From the NCBI GenBank assembly GCA_937988735.1, contig CALKHQ010000268.1:1-5026 (forward strand): DNA of 5,026 nt, in the 5' to 3' direction. Shown here piece by piece: positions 1-5,026 of this stretch. How positions within the stretch are numbered: position 1 is the first letter of the stretch; each line of letters starts with the position of its first letter. Made by a program: the position numbers and the translations under genes. Under the pieces are notes generated by a model. The model saw only the letters and a list, made by a program, of their open reading frames with translations. It made no database searches and was not told the origin of the DNA. The stretch is from an uncultured Alphaproteobacteria bacterium (GTDB lineage: Bacteria; Pseudomonadota; Alphaproteobacteria; CALKHQ01).

Positions 1-135
1 TGCCTGCCCGCCCACCGCGGCGAGGAGGTCACCGCCGAGGTGATCGACGGGCCGCGGTCGGCGGTCTGGGACGAGGCAGAGAACCGCCTGCACGCCCAGA
101 AGGCGATCCTCAAGTGGTGCCTGCAGGCGACCTAG
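1..135 (+). CDS. argF: Ornithine carbamoyltransferase, C-terminal end (partial)
   Basis: The reading frame is open from the first base to a TAG at 133-135, giving 44 residues of a protein whose start lies upstream of the window. The visible part begins CLPAHRGEEVT. This is the HCLP signature loop of ornithine carbamoyltransferase, with the His just outside the window; the Cys of this loop contacts ornithine. It continues with EVIDGP and DEAENRLHAQKAIL, and the Arg of NRLH is the conserved late carbamoyl-phosphate/ornithine-domain residue. The enzyme makes citrulline from ornithine and carbamoyl phosphate in cytoplasmic arginine synthesis. Anabolic ArgF and catabolic ArcB share this motif; ArgF is preferred because no arginine deiminase genes are nearby, but that is inference. 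The last 22 bases overlap the next gene's start in another frame, which suggests translational coupling. Confidence 0.93.
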   Translation, partial: CLPAHRGEEVTAEVIDGPRSAVWDEAENRLHAQKAILKWCLQAT

Positions 136-1001
136 GCCGGCGCAGCGAACCCTCCGCCCCTCGGCTCGCGGGCGGCACCCGTCATGTCCTCGGGCTCGAC
201 GTCGGCTGGTCCACGGTGCGGCGGTCCTCGGCAGCCTGCCTGCTGTCGTGGGATGCGGCGCAGGTGGAGGCCCGCATCGTCCGCTTCACCGCCCACCCGG
301 CGGAGTACCGGCCTGTTCTGCGGGACCTGATCGGCGGCCGGCGGCTCGCGGCGGCCGCCTTCGACGGGCCGCTGCGCGGCGACCTCGCCGAGATCGGGCT
401 CTACCGCACGGCGGAACGCCTGATGACGGTCGGGCTTGCACGCCACATCGGCAAGCCGGGACAGTGCAACTCGCCGAACGGGCGGCTGCTCAACCGGGCC
501 GCGAACGCCTACGCCGGCGACGTGCTCGCCATCGCCGAGGTGGCCCCGGCGAGCCATGCCGCCGCCATTCACGACCGCGCGATCGCGGAGGCCTTCCCGA
601 CCTCCTTCCTCGGCTGCATGCTGGACCGGGGCTTCCGCGAACCGGGGCGGGCGCGGTCCGACAGCTATTTCCTGCGGCTGGCCGGCGACCCGCGCGGCTG
701 CCGGCTGACGGCGCTGGTCCGCCGGCTGCTGCCCGGCCGCGCGCTGGGCTTCGCGCCGGGCACGATCCGGGACCACGACGAGCGGGCGGCGCTGGTCTGC
801 GCGGTGACGGCGCTGTGCGTGGCGGTCCGCGCCTACGTGGCGGTGGGGGACGCGCAGGGGCGGATCATCCTGCCGCCGCGGGCGACGGGCGGGCAGCCGG
901 GGCTGCAGGACTGGGCATGGGCGATCCTCGCCGCCGGCGCAGCCGCCGACGGCGCGGCCCTCATTGCCGAGACGGTTCCATGCCTTCCAGATAGGGCCTG
1001 A
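114..1001 (+). CDS. DUF429-like predicted RNase H-fold nuclease
   Basis: The frame encodes 295 residues. Protein features: a first beta strand with an acidic residue (VLGLDVGWS, Asp29), a second acidic strand (AAFDGPL, Asp84), an EAFP motif (Glu159), and a late helix with DHDERAALVCAVTAL (Asp220/Asp222). Spaced acidic residues of this kind are the pattern of DUF429, a family of predicted RNase H-like nucleases; no activity is shown for this protein, and the substrate is unknown. There is also a conserved-looking CNSPNGRLLNRAANAYAG stretch at 118-135. No signal peptide or membrane segment is evident, so it is probably cytoplasmic. No in-frame ATG lies near the front. GTG at 114 or 117 is the only sensible start before the first strand, with AAGG at 100-103 as a weak ribosome site. 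This start lies inside argF. The 3' end overlaps the convergent phosphatase-like gene. The coding call is firm; the family assignment is moderate. Confidence 0.72.
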   Translation: MVPAGDLGRRSEPSAPRLAGGTRHVLGLDVGWSTVRRSSAACLLSWDAAQVEARIVRFTAHPAEYRPVLRDLIGGRRLAAAAFDGPLRGDLAEIGLYRTAERLMTVGLARHIGKPGQCNSPNGRLLNRAANAYAGDVLAIAEVAPASHAAAIHDRAIAEAFPTSFLGCMLDRGFREPGRARSDSYFLRLAGDPRGCRLTALVRRLLPGRALGFAPGTIRDHDERAALVCAVTALCVAVRAYVAVGDAQGRIILPPRATGGQPGLQDWAWAILAAGAAADGAALIAETVPCLPDRA

Positions 1002-1389
1002 GCGGGCTCACGTCGTAGCCGGCCTCGCGCGCCGCCTCGATGATCTCCTCCGCCGTCCGGCTGCCCGCCTGGGCCAGCGCCCACAGCATTGTGGAGCGCA
1101 TGCCGGAGCGGCAGAAGGCCACCGCCTCGCCCTGCCCCAGCGCCTCGGCCATCGCCTTCACCGCCTCGGGGGTGACTGCGCCGCCAGCGATGGGGATGTG
1201 GCGATAGGCAATGCCGGCCTGTTCCGCCGCAGCGGCCAGCGCGGCGTTGGGCGGCTGGTCGGGCGACTCGCCGTCGGGGCGGTTGTTGATCACCACCTTC
1301 ACGCCCTCCTTGGCGAGGGCGGCGATGTCCTCGACGCTGAGCTGCGGGCCGACGCGGACCTGCTCCGACAGGCGCTTCAGGGCGGGCAT
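961..1389 (-). CDS. TIGR01244/DUF442 family phosphatase-like protein (Blh-type domain)
   Basis: The gene encodes 142 residues. It matches the stand-alone phosphatase-like domain also found at the N-terminus of Blh (beta-lactamase hydrolase-like) proteins. Residues 13-19 (VGPQLSV) and INNRPDGESPDQP at 34-46 are typical of the family. FCRSGMRS at 92-99 is the CX5R phosphate-binding loop, with Cys93 as nucleophile and Arg98 as the conserved arginine. The fold is that of dual-specificity phosphatases, but the family is also annotated as a sulfur transferase, and its true substrate is not established. The usual partner, a metallo-beta-lactamase-fold persulfide dioxygenase domain, is absent here, as is any sulfide-response gene. 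The ATG at 1389 is preceded by GGAGGAG (1393-1399), which fixes the start. The C-terminal 13 codons and the stop overlap the convergent nuclease gene. Confidence 0.88.
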   Translation of the reverse strand: MPALKRLSEQVRVGPQLSVEDIAALAKEGVKVVINNRPDGESPDQPPNAALAAAAEQAGIAYRHIPIAGGAVTPEAVKAMAEALGQGEAVAFCRSGMRSTMLWALAQAGSRTAEEIIEAAREAGYDVSPLRPYLEGMEPSRQ

Positions 1390-1392
1390 GGG

Positions 1393-1399
1393 CTCCTCC
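1393..1399 (-). promoter_or_regulatory. Shine-Dalgarno site of the TIGR01244 gene
   Basis: Read on the minus strand, GGAGGAG sits three bases before the ATG at 1389-1387, so the GGAGG core is about six bases from the start. It is one of the two strong ribosome sites in the window and supports the 142-residue form. Longer minus-strand frames that start upstream have no comparable site. Confidence 0.75.
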
Positions 1400-1447
1400 G
1401 GCAGGGGTCGGCGCAGTGGGCGCTTGCGGCCACAACCGCGCGCGCCT

Positions 1448-1477
1448 CTGATAGGCGAAGAAGCCCTCTGCGTGCAA
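1448..1477 (-). promoter_or_regulatory. Candidate sigma-70-type promoter for the TIGR01244 gene
   Basis: On the minus strand, TTGCAC (1477-1472) and CTATCA (1454-1449) are separated by 17 bases, or TTGCAC and TATCAG by 18. The -35 matches four of six consensus bases and the -10 is a fair alphaproteobacterial match. Transcription would start near 1442, leaving about a 50-base leader before the ATG at 1389. This is pattern matching only. The intergenic region (1390-1517) is otherwise GC-rich and shows no convincing plus-strand promoter for the FAD gene. Confidence 0.35.
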
Positions 1478-1517
1478 GCGCGCCCGAGTCGGCGCCTGCC
1501 GGCACGGAACCTGCTCG

Positions 1518-2858
1518 ATGTATCATCCGGACGCCTTCGATCCGACCCGACCGACCGGCACCTGGTGGGCCGAGAGCGCCGGCCCGCCGCCGGCCGACGA
1601 CGGCGTGCCGGCCGCCGATGCCGACTGCGACGTGGCGATCGTCGGCGGCGGCTTCACTGGCCTGTGGGCCGCGCGCCGGCTGGCGACGGCGCACGGGCGC
1701 GAGGTGCGGGTGCTGGAAGCGGGGCCGCTCGGCTGGGGCGCCTCGGGTCGCAACGGCGGCTTCGCCTGCCTGGGCGGCACCGCCCTTTCCTATGACGGGA
1801 TCATCGCCCGCGTCGGGCTGGAGGAGGCGCGCCGCTACTTCCGGCTGCAGCGCGAGGCGCTGGCGTGCGTCCGCCGCATGGCCGGTCTGCCGGACGACGG
1901 GCTGGGACCGGGGGAGCTGGAGATGGCGCACCGGCCGGGGCGCGTGCGCGACCTCGCGGCGCGGCAGCGGGTGCTGAAGGAGGCGTTCGGGGTCGAGGCC
2001 GTGCTCCATCCGCGGGAGGAGCTGGCGCAGCTCGGCATGGCCGGGCCCTGCTTCCATGCCGCGCTGCACGTGCCGATCGGCTTCCCGGTGCAGCCGGTCG
2101 AGCTGGTGCACCGGCTGGCGCTGGCGGCGCGTGCGGCCGGCGCACTGCTGCACACCCGCACACCGGTGACGGAGATCGTGCGCGAGAACGGCCGCTGGCG
2201 GGTGCAGACGCCCGGAGCCTGCCTGCGGGCGCGCCAGGTGATCCTCGCCACCAACGGCTACGGCCGCGACGGGCCGCCGGGCGCGACCGCGGCGGCAATG
2301 CATGGACGGATGCTGCCGGTCATGTCCAACATCCTGATCACGCGCCCGCTGACCGAGGCGGAGCGGGCGGAGGCAGGCTGGACGACGACCCACATGGCCT
2401 ATGACAGCCGCTACCTGCTGCACTATTTCCGGCTCCTGCCCGACGGCCGCTTCCTGTTCGGCGGCCGCGGGGGGTTCGACGCGGCGGCCACAGGCCTGCC
2501 GCGGGCGCGGGCATGGCTGACGCGCGAATTCCGGCGCCTGTTCCCGGCGTGGAGCGGGGTCGAGATCACCCACTTCTGGCGCGGCTTCGCCTGCCTCGCC
2601 GTCGACCGCTCGGTGCATGTCGGGGCGCTGGACGACGAGCGGACGCTGTGGTTCGGCGGCGGCTACCACGGCAACGGCATCGGGATGAGCGCGGCGGTGG
2701 GCCCGCTGCTCGCCGACCTCGCGGCCGGCGCCGACCCGGCCACGACCGTCCCCGCCCTGCTGCAGGGCCCGCCGCCGCGCTTCCCCTTCCCCCGCCTCCG
2801 GCGCCTGACGCTGCGGGCCGCCTACCTGTGGTACGGCCTCAGGGACGCGCTGCCCTAG
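1518..2858 (+). CDS. FAD-dependent oxidoreductase, DAO family (PuuB-like)
   Basis: The gene encodes 446 residues, a normal length for the D-amino-acid oxidase/PuuB group. A short leader with TWWAESAG (15-22) resembles the aromatic S-W/Y-Y motif that precedes the Rossmann fold in gamma-glutamylputrescine oxidases. DVAIVGGGFTGLWAARRL (38-55) is the dinucleotide-binding GxGxxG, and Glu67 (VLEAG) should bind the FAD ribose. GASGRNGGF (74-82) is the second FAD contact. LATNGY (243-248) ends the second FAD-binding segment. WRGFACLAVDRSVHVGAL (354-371) and GGYHGNGIGMS (381-391) form the C-terminal flavin-binding loop. The enzyme probably oxidises a C-N bond of an amine or amino acid with FAD. The substrate cannot be read from sequence, and no puuA, puuC or puuD neighbour is visible. 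The ATG at 1518 keeps the leader motif; the ribosome site is weak (GGA at 1506-1508). A later GTG at 1605 would remove the leader and is less likely. Confidence 0.88.
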   Translation: MYHPDAFDPTRPTGTWWAESAGPPPADDGVPAADADCDVAIVGGGFTGLWAARRLATAHGREVRVLEAGPLGWGASGRNGGFACLGGTALSYDGIIARVGLEEARRYFRLQREALACVRRMAGLPDDGLGPGELEMAHRPGRVRDLAARQRVLKEAFGVEAVLHPREELAQLGMAGPCFHAALHVPIGFPVQPVELVHRLALAARAAGALLHTRTPVTEIVRENGRWRVQTPGACLRARQVILATNGYGRDGPPGATAAAMHGRMLPVMSNILITRPLTEAERAEAGWTTTHMAYDSRYLLHYFRLLPDGRFLFGGRGGFDAAATGLPRARAWLTREFRRLFPAWSGVEITHFWRGFACLAVDRSVHVGALDDERTLWFGGGYHGNGIGMSAAVGPLLADLAAGADPATTVPALLQGPPPRFPFPRLRRLTLRAAYLWYGLRDALP

Positions 2859-2865
2859 GCTGCGC

Positions 2866-2894
2866 TTGCCAAGCGGCCGGGCACCCGTCATATC
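2866..2894 (+). promoter_or_regulatory. Candidate promoter for asnB
   Basis: TTGCCA (2866-2871) and CATATC (2889-2894) are spaced by 17 bases. The -35 element is good and the -10 is weak (three of six). Transcription would begin near 2901, about 37 bases before the asnB ATG. The 79-base gap (2859-2937) after the FAD gene is long enough for an independent promoter, but read-through from the FAD gene is equally possible because no terminator is seen in it. Confidence 0.3.
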
Positions 2895-2937
2895 CGGGCG
2901 CCATGGCCCTGCCCGTCACCCTGCCTGCGCCCTTCCC

Positions 2938-4833
2938 ATGTGCGGCCTAGCCGGGCTGGTCGGCTACGACGGCGTCGAGCGGCCGGACCTTGAAGTGCGC
3001 CTGGAGCGGGCGATGGCGCGCATCCGGCCGCGCGGGCCGGACGCGCAGGCGCGCTGGCGCGACGGGCGCTGCGCCCTGCTGCATACGCGACTTGCGATCA
3101 TCGACCTGTCGCCGGACGGCAACCAGCCGATGCACGGCCACGGCGGGTCGATCGCCTACAACGGCGAGATCTACAACTACCGCGCGGTGCGGGAGGAGCT
3201 GGTCCGGCTGGGCTATGCGTTCCGCACCCAGTCCGATACCGAGGTGATCCTCGCCGGCTGGGACGCCTGGGGCGAGGGGCTGCTGCCGCGGCTGAACGGC
3301 ATGTTCGCCTTCGCCCTGTGGCGGGCCGACGAGGGGCGGCTGGTGCTCGCCCGCGACCGCTTCGGCAAGAAGCCGCTGGTCTACAGGGAAACGCCGGACG
3401 GGCTCGCCTTCGGCTCCGACGCGCTGGCCGTCGCCGCGCTCGCCCCCCGGCCCCCGGTGCTCGATCCCGGCGCGCTGCGGCTGCTGCTGACGCTGGGCTA
3501 CATCCCGGCGCCGCACACCATCTTCGCCGGCATGGCCAAGCTGCCGCCGGGGCATCTGGCGGTGCTGGAGCGCGGGCGCTTCGCCGTGAAGCGCTGGTTC
3601 CGCCTGGCCGATGCGGTGGAAGAGCTGCCGGCCGATCCCGCGGCGGTGGACGCGCTGCTGCGCGACCGCTTTGACGCCGCGGTGGCGGCGCGGCTGGTGG
3701 CGGACGTGCCGGTCGCCGCCTTCCTCTCCGGCGGCATCGACTCGGCGCTGGTGGCGGCGTCGCTCGCCCACCAGCAGCAGAAGGTCGAGACCTTCACCGT
3801 CGGCTTCCGCGACGCGCCCGCCTATTACGAGGAGCGACCGGCCGCGGCTGCGGTCGCGCGCCACCTGGGCCTCCCCCACCATGCGATCGAGCTCACCTCC
3901 GACAGCGCGCTCGATGCGCTGGACGGGATCGTCGCCGCCATGGACGAGCCTTTCGCCGACAGCTCGGCCATTCCCACCTTCCTGCTGTCGGCAGCGATGG
4001 CGCGGCACGTCAAGGTGGCGCTGTCGGGCGACGGCGCGGACGAGGCGTTCGGCGGCTATCGCAAGTACCAGGGCGAGCTGCATGCGGCGCGCTGGCGGCG
4101 GCTGCCGGCCTGGCTCCGGCGCGGGGTGATCGGGCCGGCGGTGGCCCTTCTGCCGGAATCGAAGCAGAACCCGCTGCTGGAGAAGGCGCGCCGCCTGCGC
4201 AAGTTCGCCGCCCACGCCGACAGACCGGCCGCCGAGCGGCAGGCGGCGTGGGCCAGCCTGCTCGCGCCCGAGGAGGCGGACCGGCTGCTCGGGCCCGCTC
4301 CGGAAGACCCGGTGACGGCGCGGGTGGCGGCGCTGCGGGCGGAGATCGGCGAGGCCGACCCGCTGAACGCGATGCTCTACGCCGACATCGGCCTGGTGCT
4401 GCCGGACGACATGCTGGTCAAGGTGGACCGCATGGCCATGGCCCACGGGCTGGAGGTCCGCAGCCCGTTCCTCGACCCGGGCGTCGTCGCGCTGGCGATG
4501 AGCCTGCCGGGGAGCGAGAAAATCCGGCCCGGCGCCGGCAAGCACGTGCTGCGCCGTGCCTTTGCCGACCGGCTGCCGGCGGAGGTGTTCGCCCGGCCGA
4601 AGCGGGGGTTCGAGGCACCGGTCGCGCGCTGGCTCGCCGGCCCGTGGCGCGAGCGGGTGATGGCGGCGACCAACCCGGGCTGGCTCGCAAGCCTCGGCAT
4701 CCGCGACACGGCGCTGCCGCGGCGCTGGGCCGATGCACTGGTCCGCGGCGGGCGCGACACGTCGTGGCGGCTGTGGGCCTTCGTCGTGCTGCACGCCTGG
4801 TGCGACGCGAACCGCGGCAACACGCCGCGCTGA
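2938..4833 (+). CDS. asnB: Asparagine synthetase (glutamine-hydrolysing)
   Basis: The protein has 631 residues, the usual length for bacterial AsnB. It converts aspartate, glutamine and ATP to asparagine, glutamate, AMP and pyrophosphate in the cytoplasm. The N-terminal glutaminase domain (about 2-200) starts MCGLAG, with Cys2 as the nucleophile freed by methionine removal. It also shows RGPD (32-35), HTRLAIIDLS (49-58), NGEIYN (75-80), SDTE (99-102) and ARDRFGKKPL (138-147). The synthetase domain (about 235-620) has the pyrophosphate loop SGGIDS (264-269), SGDGADEAFGGY (363-374) and LPDDMLVKVDRMAMAHGLEVRSPFLD beginning at 488. All key residues are present, so it should be active. The start must be 2938, because the catalytic Cys has to be residue 2; an extension to TTG 2866 would bury it. 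No clear Shine-Dalgarno precedes this ATG, and a 15-codon frame overlaps it. Some homologues instead amidate surface sugars, but no polysaccharide gene is nearby. Confidence 0.95.
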   Translation: MCGLAGLVGYDGVERPDLEVRLERAMARIRPRGPDAQARWRDGRCALLHTRLAIIDLSPDGNQPMHGHGGSIAYNGEIYNYRAVREELVRLGYAFRTQSDTEVILAGWDAWGEGLLPRLNGMFAFALWRADEGRLVLARDRFGKKPLVYRETPDGLAFGSDALAVAALAPRPPVLDPGALRLLLTLGYIPAPHTIFAGMAKLPPGHLAVLERGRFAVKRWFRLADAVEELPADPAAVDALLRDRFDAAVAARLVADVPVAAFLSGGIDSALVAASLAHQQQKVETFTVGFRDAPAYYEERPAAAAVARHLGLPHHAIELTSDSALDALDGIVAAMDEPFADSSAIPTFLLSAAMARHVKVALSGDGADEAFGGYRKYQGELHAARWRRLPAWLRRGVIGPAVALLPESKQNPLLEKARRLRKFAAHADRPAAERQAAWASLLAPEEADRLLGPAPEDPVTARVAALRAEIGEADPLNAMLYADIGLVLPDDMLVKVDRMAMAHGLEVRSPFLDPGVVALAMSLPGSEKIRPGAGKHVLRRAFADRLPAEVFARPKRGFEAPVARWLAGPWRERVMAATNPGWLASLGIRDTALPRRWADALVRGGRDTSWRLWAFVVLHAWCDANRGNTPR

Positions 4834-4898
4834 CGCGCCGGAAGGACGCAGCCGCGGGTCTGGACGGTGTATCGTCCGGTTCCGAAGCTGAACCGCCG

Positions 4899-4931
4899 CG
4901 ACTCGCCGCCACTGAGGCTGGCGGCGAGTCG
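4899..4931. repeat. Perfect 13-bp inverted repeat (hairpin or operator)
   Basis: The arms are CGACTCGCCGCCA (4899-4911) and TGGCGGCGAGTCG (4919-4931), with a seven-base loop CTGAGGC. The arms are fully complementary and ten of the thirteen pairs are G-C, so the RNA would fold firmly. It lies 65 bases after the asnB stop and 33 before the next ATG. No T-run follows on either strand, so it is not a classic intrinsic terminator. It could be a U-less terminator, an mRNA 3'-end stabiliser, a leader structure for the dehydrogenase gene, or a dyad operator. A weaker dyad, GGACG/CGTCC (4862-4866 and 4873-4877), sits just upstream. Nothing else is recognisable in the gap 4834-4964. Confidence 0.8.
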
Positions 4932-4950
4932 GCGTCCGTACCAGGCACGG

Positions 4951-4956
4951 AGGAGG
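4951..4956 (+). promoter_or_regulatory. Shine-Dalgarno site of the final dehydrogenase gene
   Basis: AGGAGG lies eight bases before the ATG at 4965, near-ideal spacing. It is the strongest plus-strand ribosome site in the window and fixes the start of a gene of which only 20 codons are visible. Confidence 0.85.
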
Positions 4957-4964
4957 ACAGGCGC

Positions 4965-5026
4965 ATGGCAGGCTCGCGCGTCGCGGTCATCGGTCTCGGC
5001 TCGATGGGGCTCGGCATGGCGCGATC
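4965..5026 (+). CDS. NAD(P)-binding beta-hydroxyacid dehydrogenase, N-terminus (partial)
   Basis: Only the first 20 codons lie in the window. The peptide reads MAGSRVAVIGLGSMGLGMAR. After a short strand (RVAVI) comes GLGSMG at 10-15, the GxGxxG dinucleotide loop. The GLGSMGLGMA form is characteristic of the 3-hydroxyisobutyrate dehydrogenase/tartronate semialdehyde reductase superfamily. This group includes L-threonate dehydrogenase (LtnD), which the SMGxGMA pattern recalls. These enzymes oxidise short beta-hydroxyacids with NAD(P) in the cytoplasm. The exact substrate cannot be decided from so little sequence. It follows asnB after 131 bases containing a strong inverted repeat, so it probably starts a new transcription unit continuing beyond the window. 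Confidence 0.8.
   Translation, partial: MAGSRVAVIGLGSMGLGMAR

Noticed and set aside
996..1007. Short dyad TGAG/CTCA where the nuclease and TIGR01244 genes converge
   Set aside because: The stem is about four pairs with no T-run on either side, too weak to call a terminator.
833..1477. 214-codon minus-strand frame overlapping the TIGR01244 gene
   Set aside because: It is out of frame with the CX5R protein, has no ribosome site at its start, and is compositionally a shadow.
1497..1504. TGCCGGCA palindrome in the divergent intergenic region
   Set aside because: An eight-base GC palindrome is common by chance at this base composition, and nothing around it forms a larger operator.
964..1977. 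337-codon plus-strand frame across the TIGR01244 gene and the start of the FAD gene
   Set aside because: It runs antisense through one gene with an intact catalytic motif and out of frame through another, and its composition is Arg/Ala-rich without motifs.
1377..2891. 504-codon open frame on the minus strand opposite the FAD gene
   Set aside because: It is rich in Arg, Pro, Gln and Ala, shows no domain motifs, and spans a plus-strand gene with clear FAD motifs. Such antisense frames are expected in very GC-rich DNA.
2866..2937. TTG-started 24-residue N-terminal extension of AsnB
   Set aside because: It would place the catalytic Cys at residue 26, whereas class II glutaminase domains need it immediately after the initiator Met. 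The TTG also coincides with a possible -35 element.
2947..4794. 615-codon open frame on the minus strand opposite asnB
   Set aside because: It is low-complexity Arg/Gln/His/Pro-rich protein with no recognisable motif, lying almost exactly opposite a fully conserved asnB. It is a codon-bias shadow.

Overview
The window comes from a very GC-rich bacterium with codons strongly biased to G or C in the third position. The protein motifs and gene types fit an alphaproteobacterium, most likely of the Rhodospirillales type. That placement is inferred from protein style, not from a marker gene. No RNA genes, CRISPR arrays, insertion sequences or phage genes are visible, and base composition looks uniform throughout, so nothing suggests recent transfer.

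Layout, left to right. (1) Positions 1-135 hold the last 44 codons of argF (ornithine carbamoyltransferase, arginine synthesis). (2) Overlapping its end by 22 bases is a GTG-started gene for a DUF429-type, RNase H-fold predicted nuclease (114-1001, +). (3) It converges on, and overlaps by 41 bases, a small minus-strand gene for a TIGR01244/DUF442 phosphatase-like protein with a CX5R active site (961-1389). (4) A 128-base divergent intergenic region holds a plausible minus-strand promoter and a strong Shine-Dalgarno site. (5) A PuuB-like FAD-dependent amine/amino-acid oxidoreductase follows (1518-2858, +). (6) After a 79-base gap comes a complete class II glutamine-hydrolysing asparagine synthetase, AsnB (2938-4833, +). 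(7) A 131-base gap contains a perfect 13-bp inverted repeat. (8) The window ends in the first 20 codons of a beta-hydroxyacid dehydrogenase of the 3-hydroxyisobutyrate dehydrogenase/LtnD type (4965 onward, +).

The common thread is central nitrogen and amino-acid metabolism: arginine synthesis, amine oxidation, and amide transfer from glutamine to aspartate. The genes do not form an obvious dedicated pathway. The gaps before the FAD gene, asnB and the dehydrogenase suggest separate transcription units. I see no convincing new biological system here. The points most worth checking are the hairpin before the last gene, the short ORF overlapping the asnB start, and the uncharacterised nuclease-like gene embedded in the end of argF.
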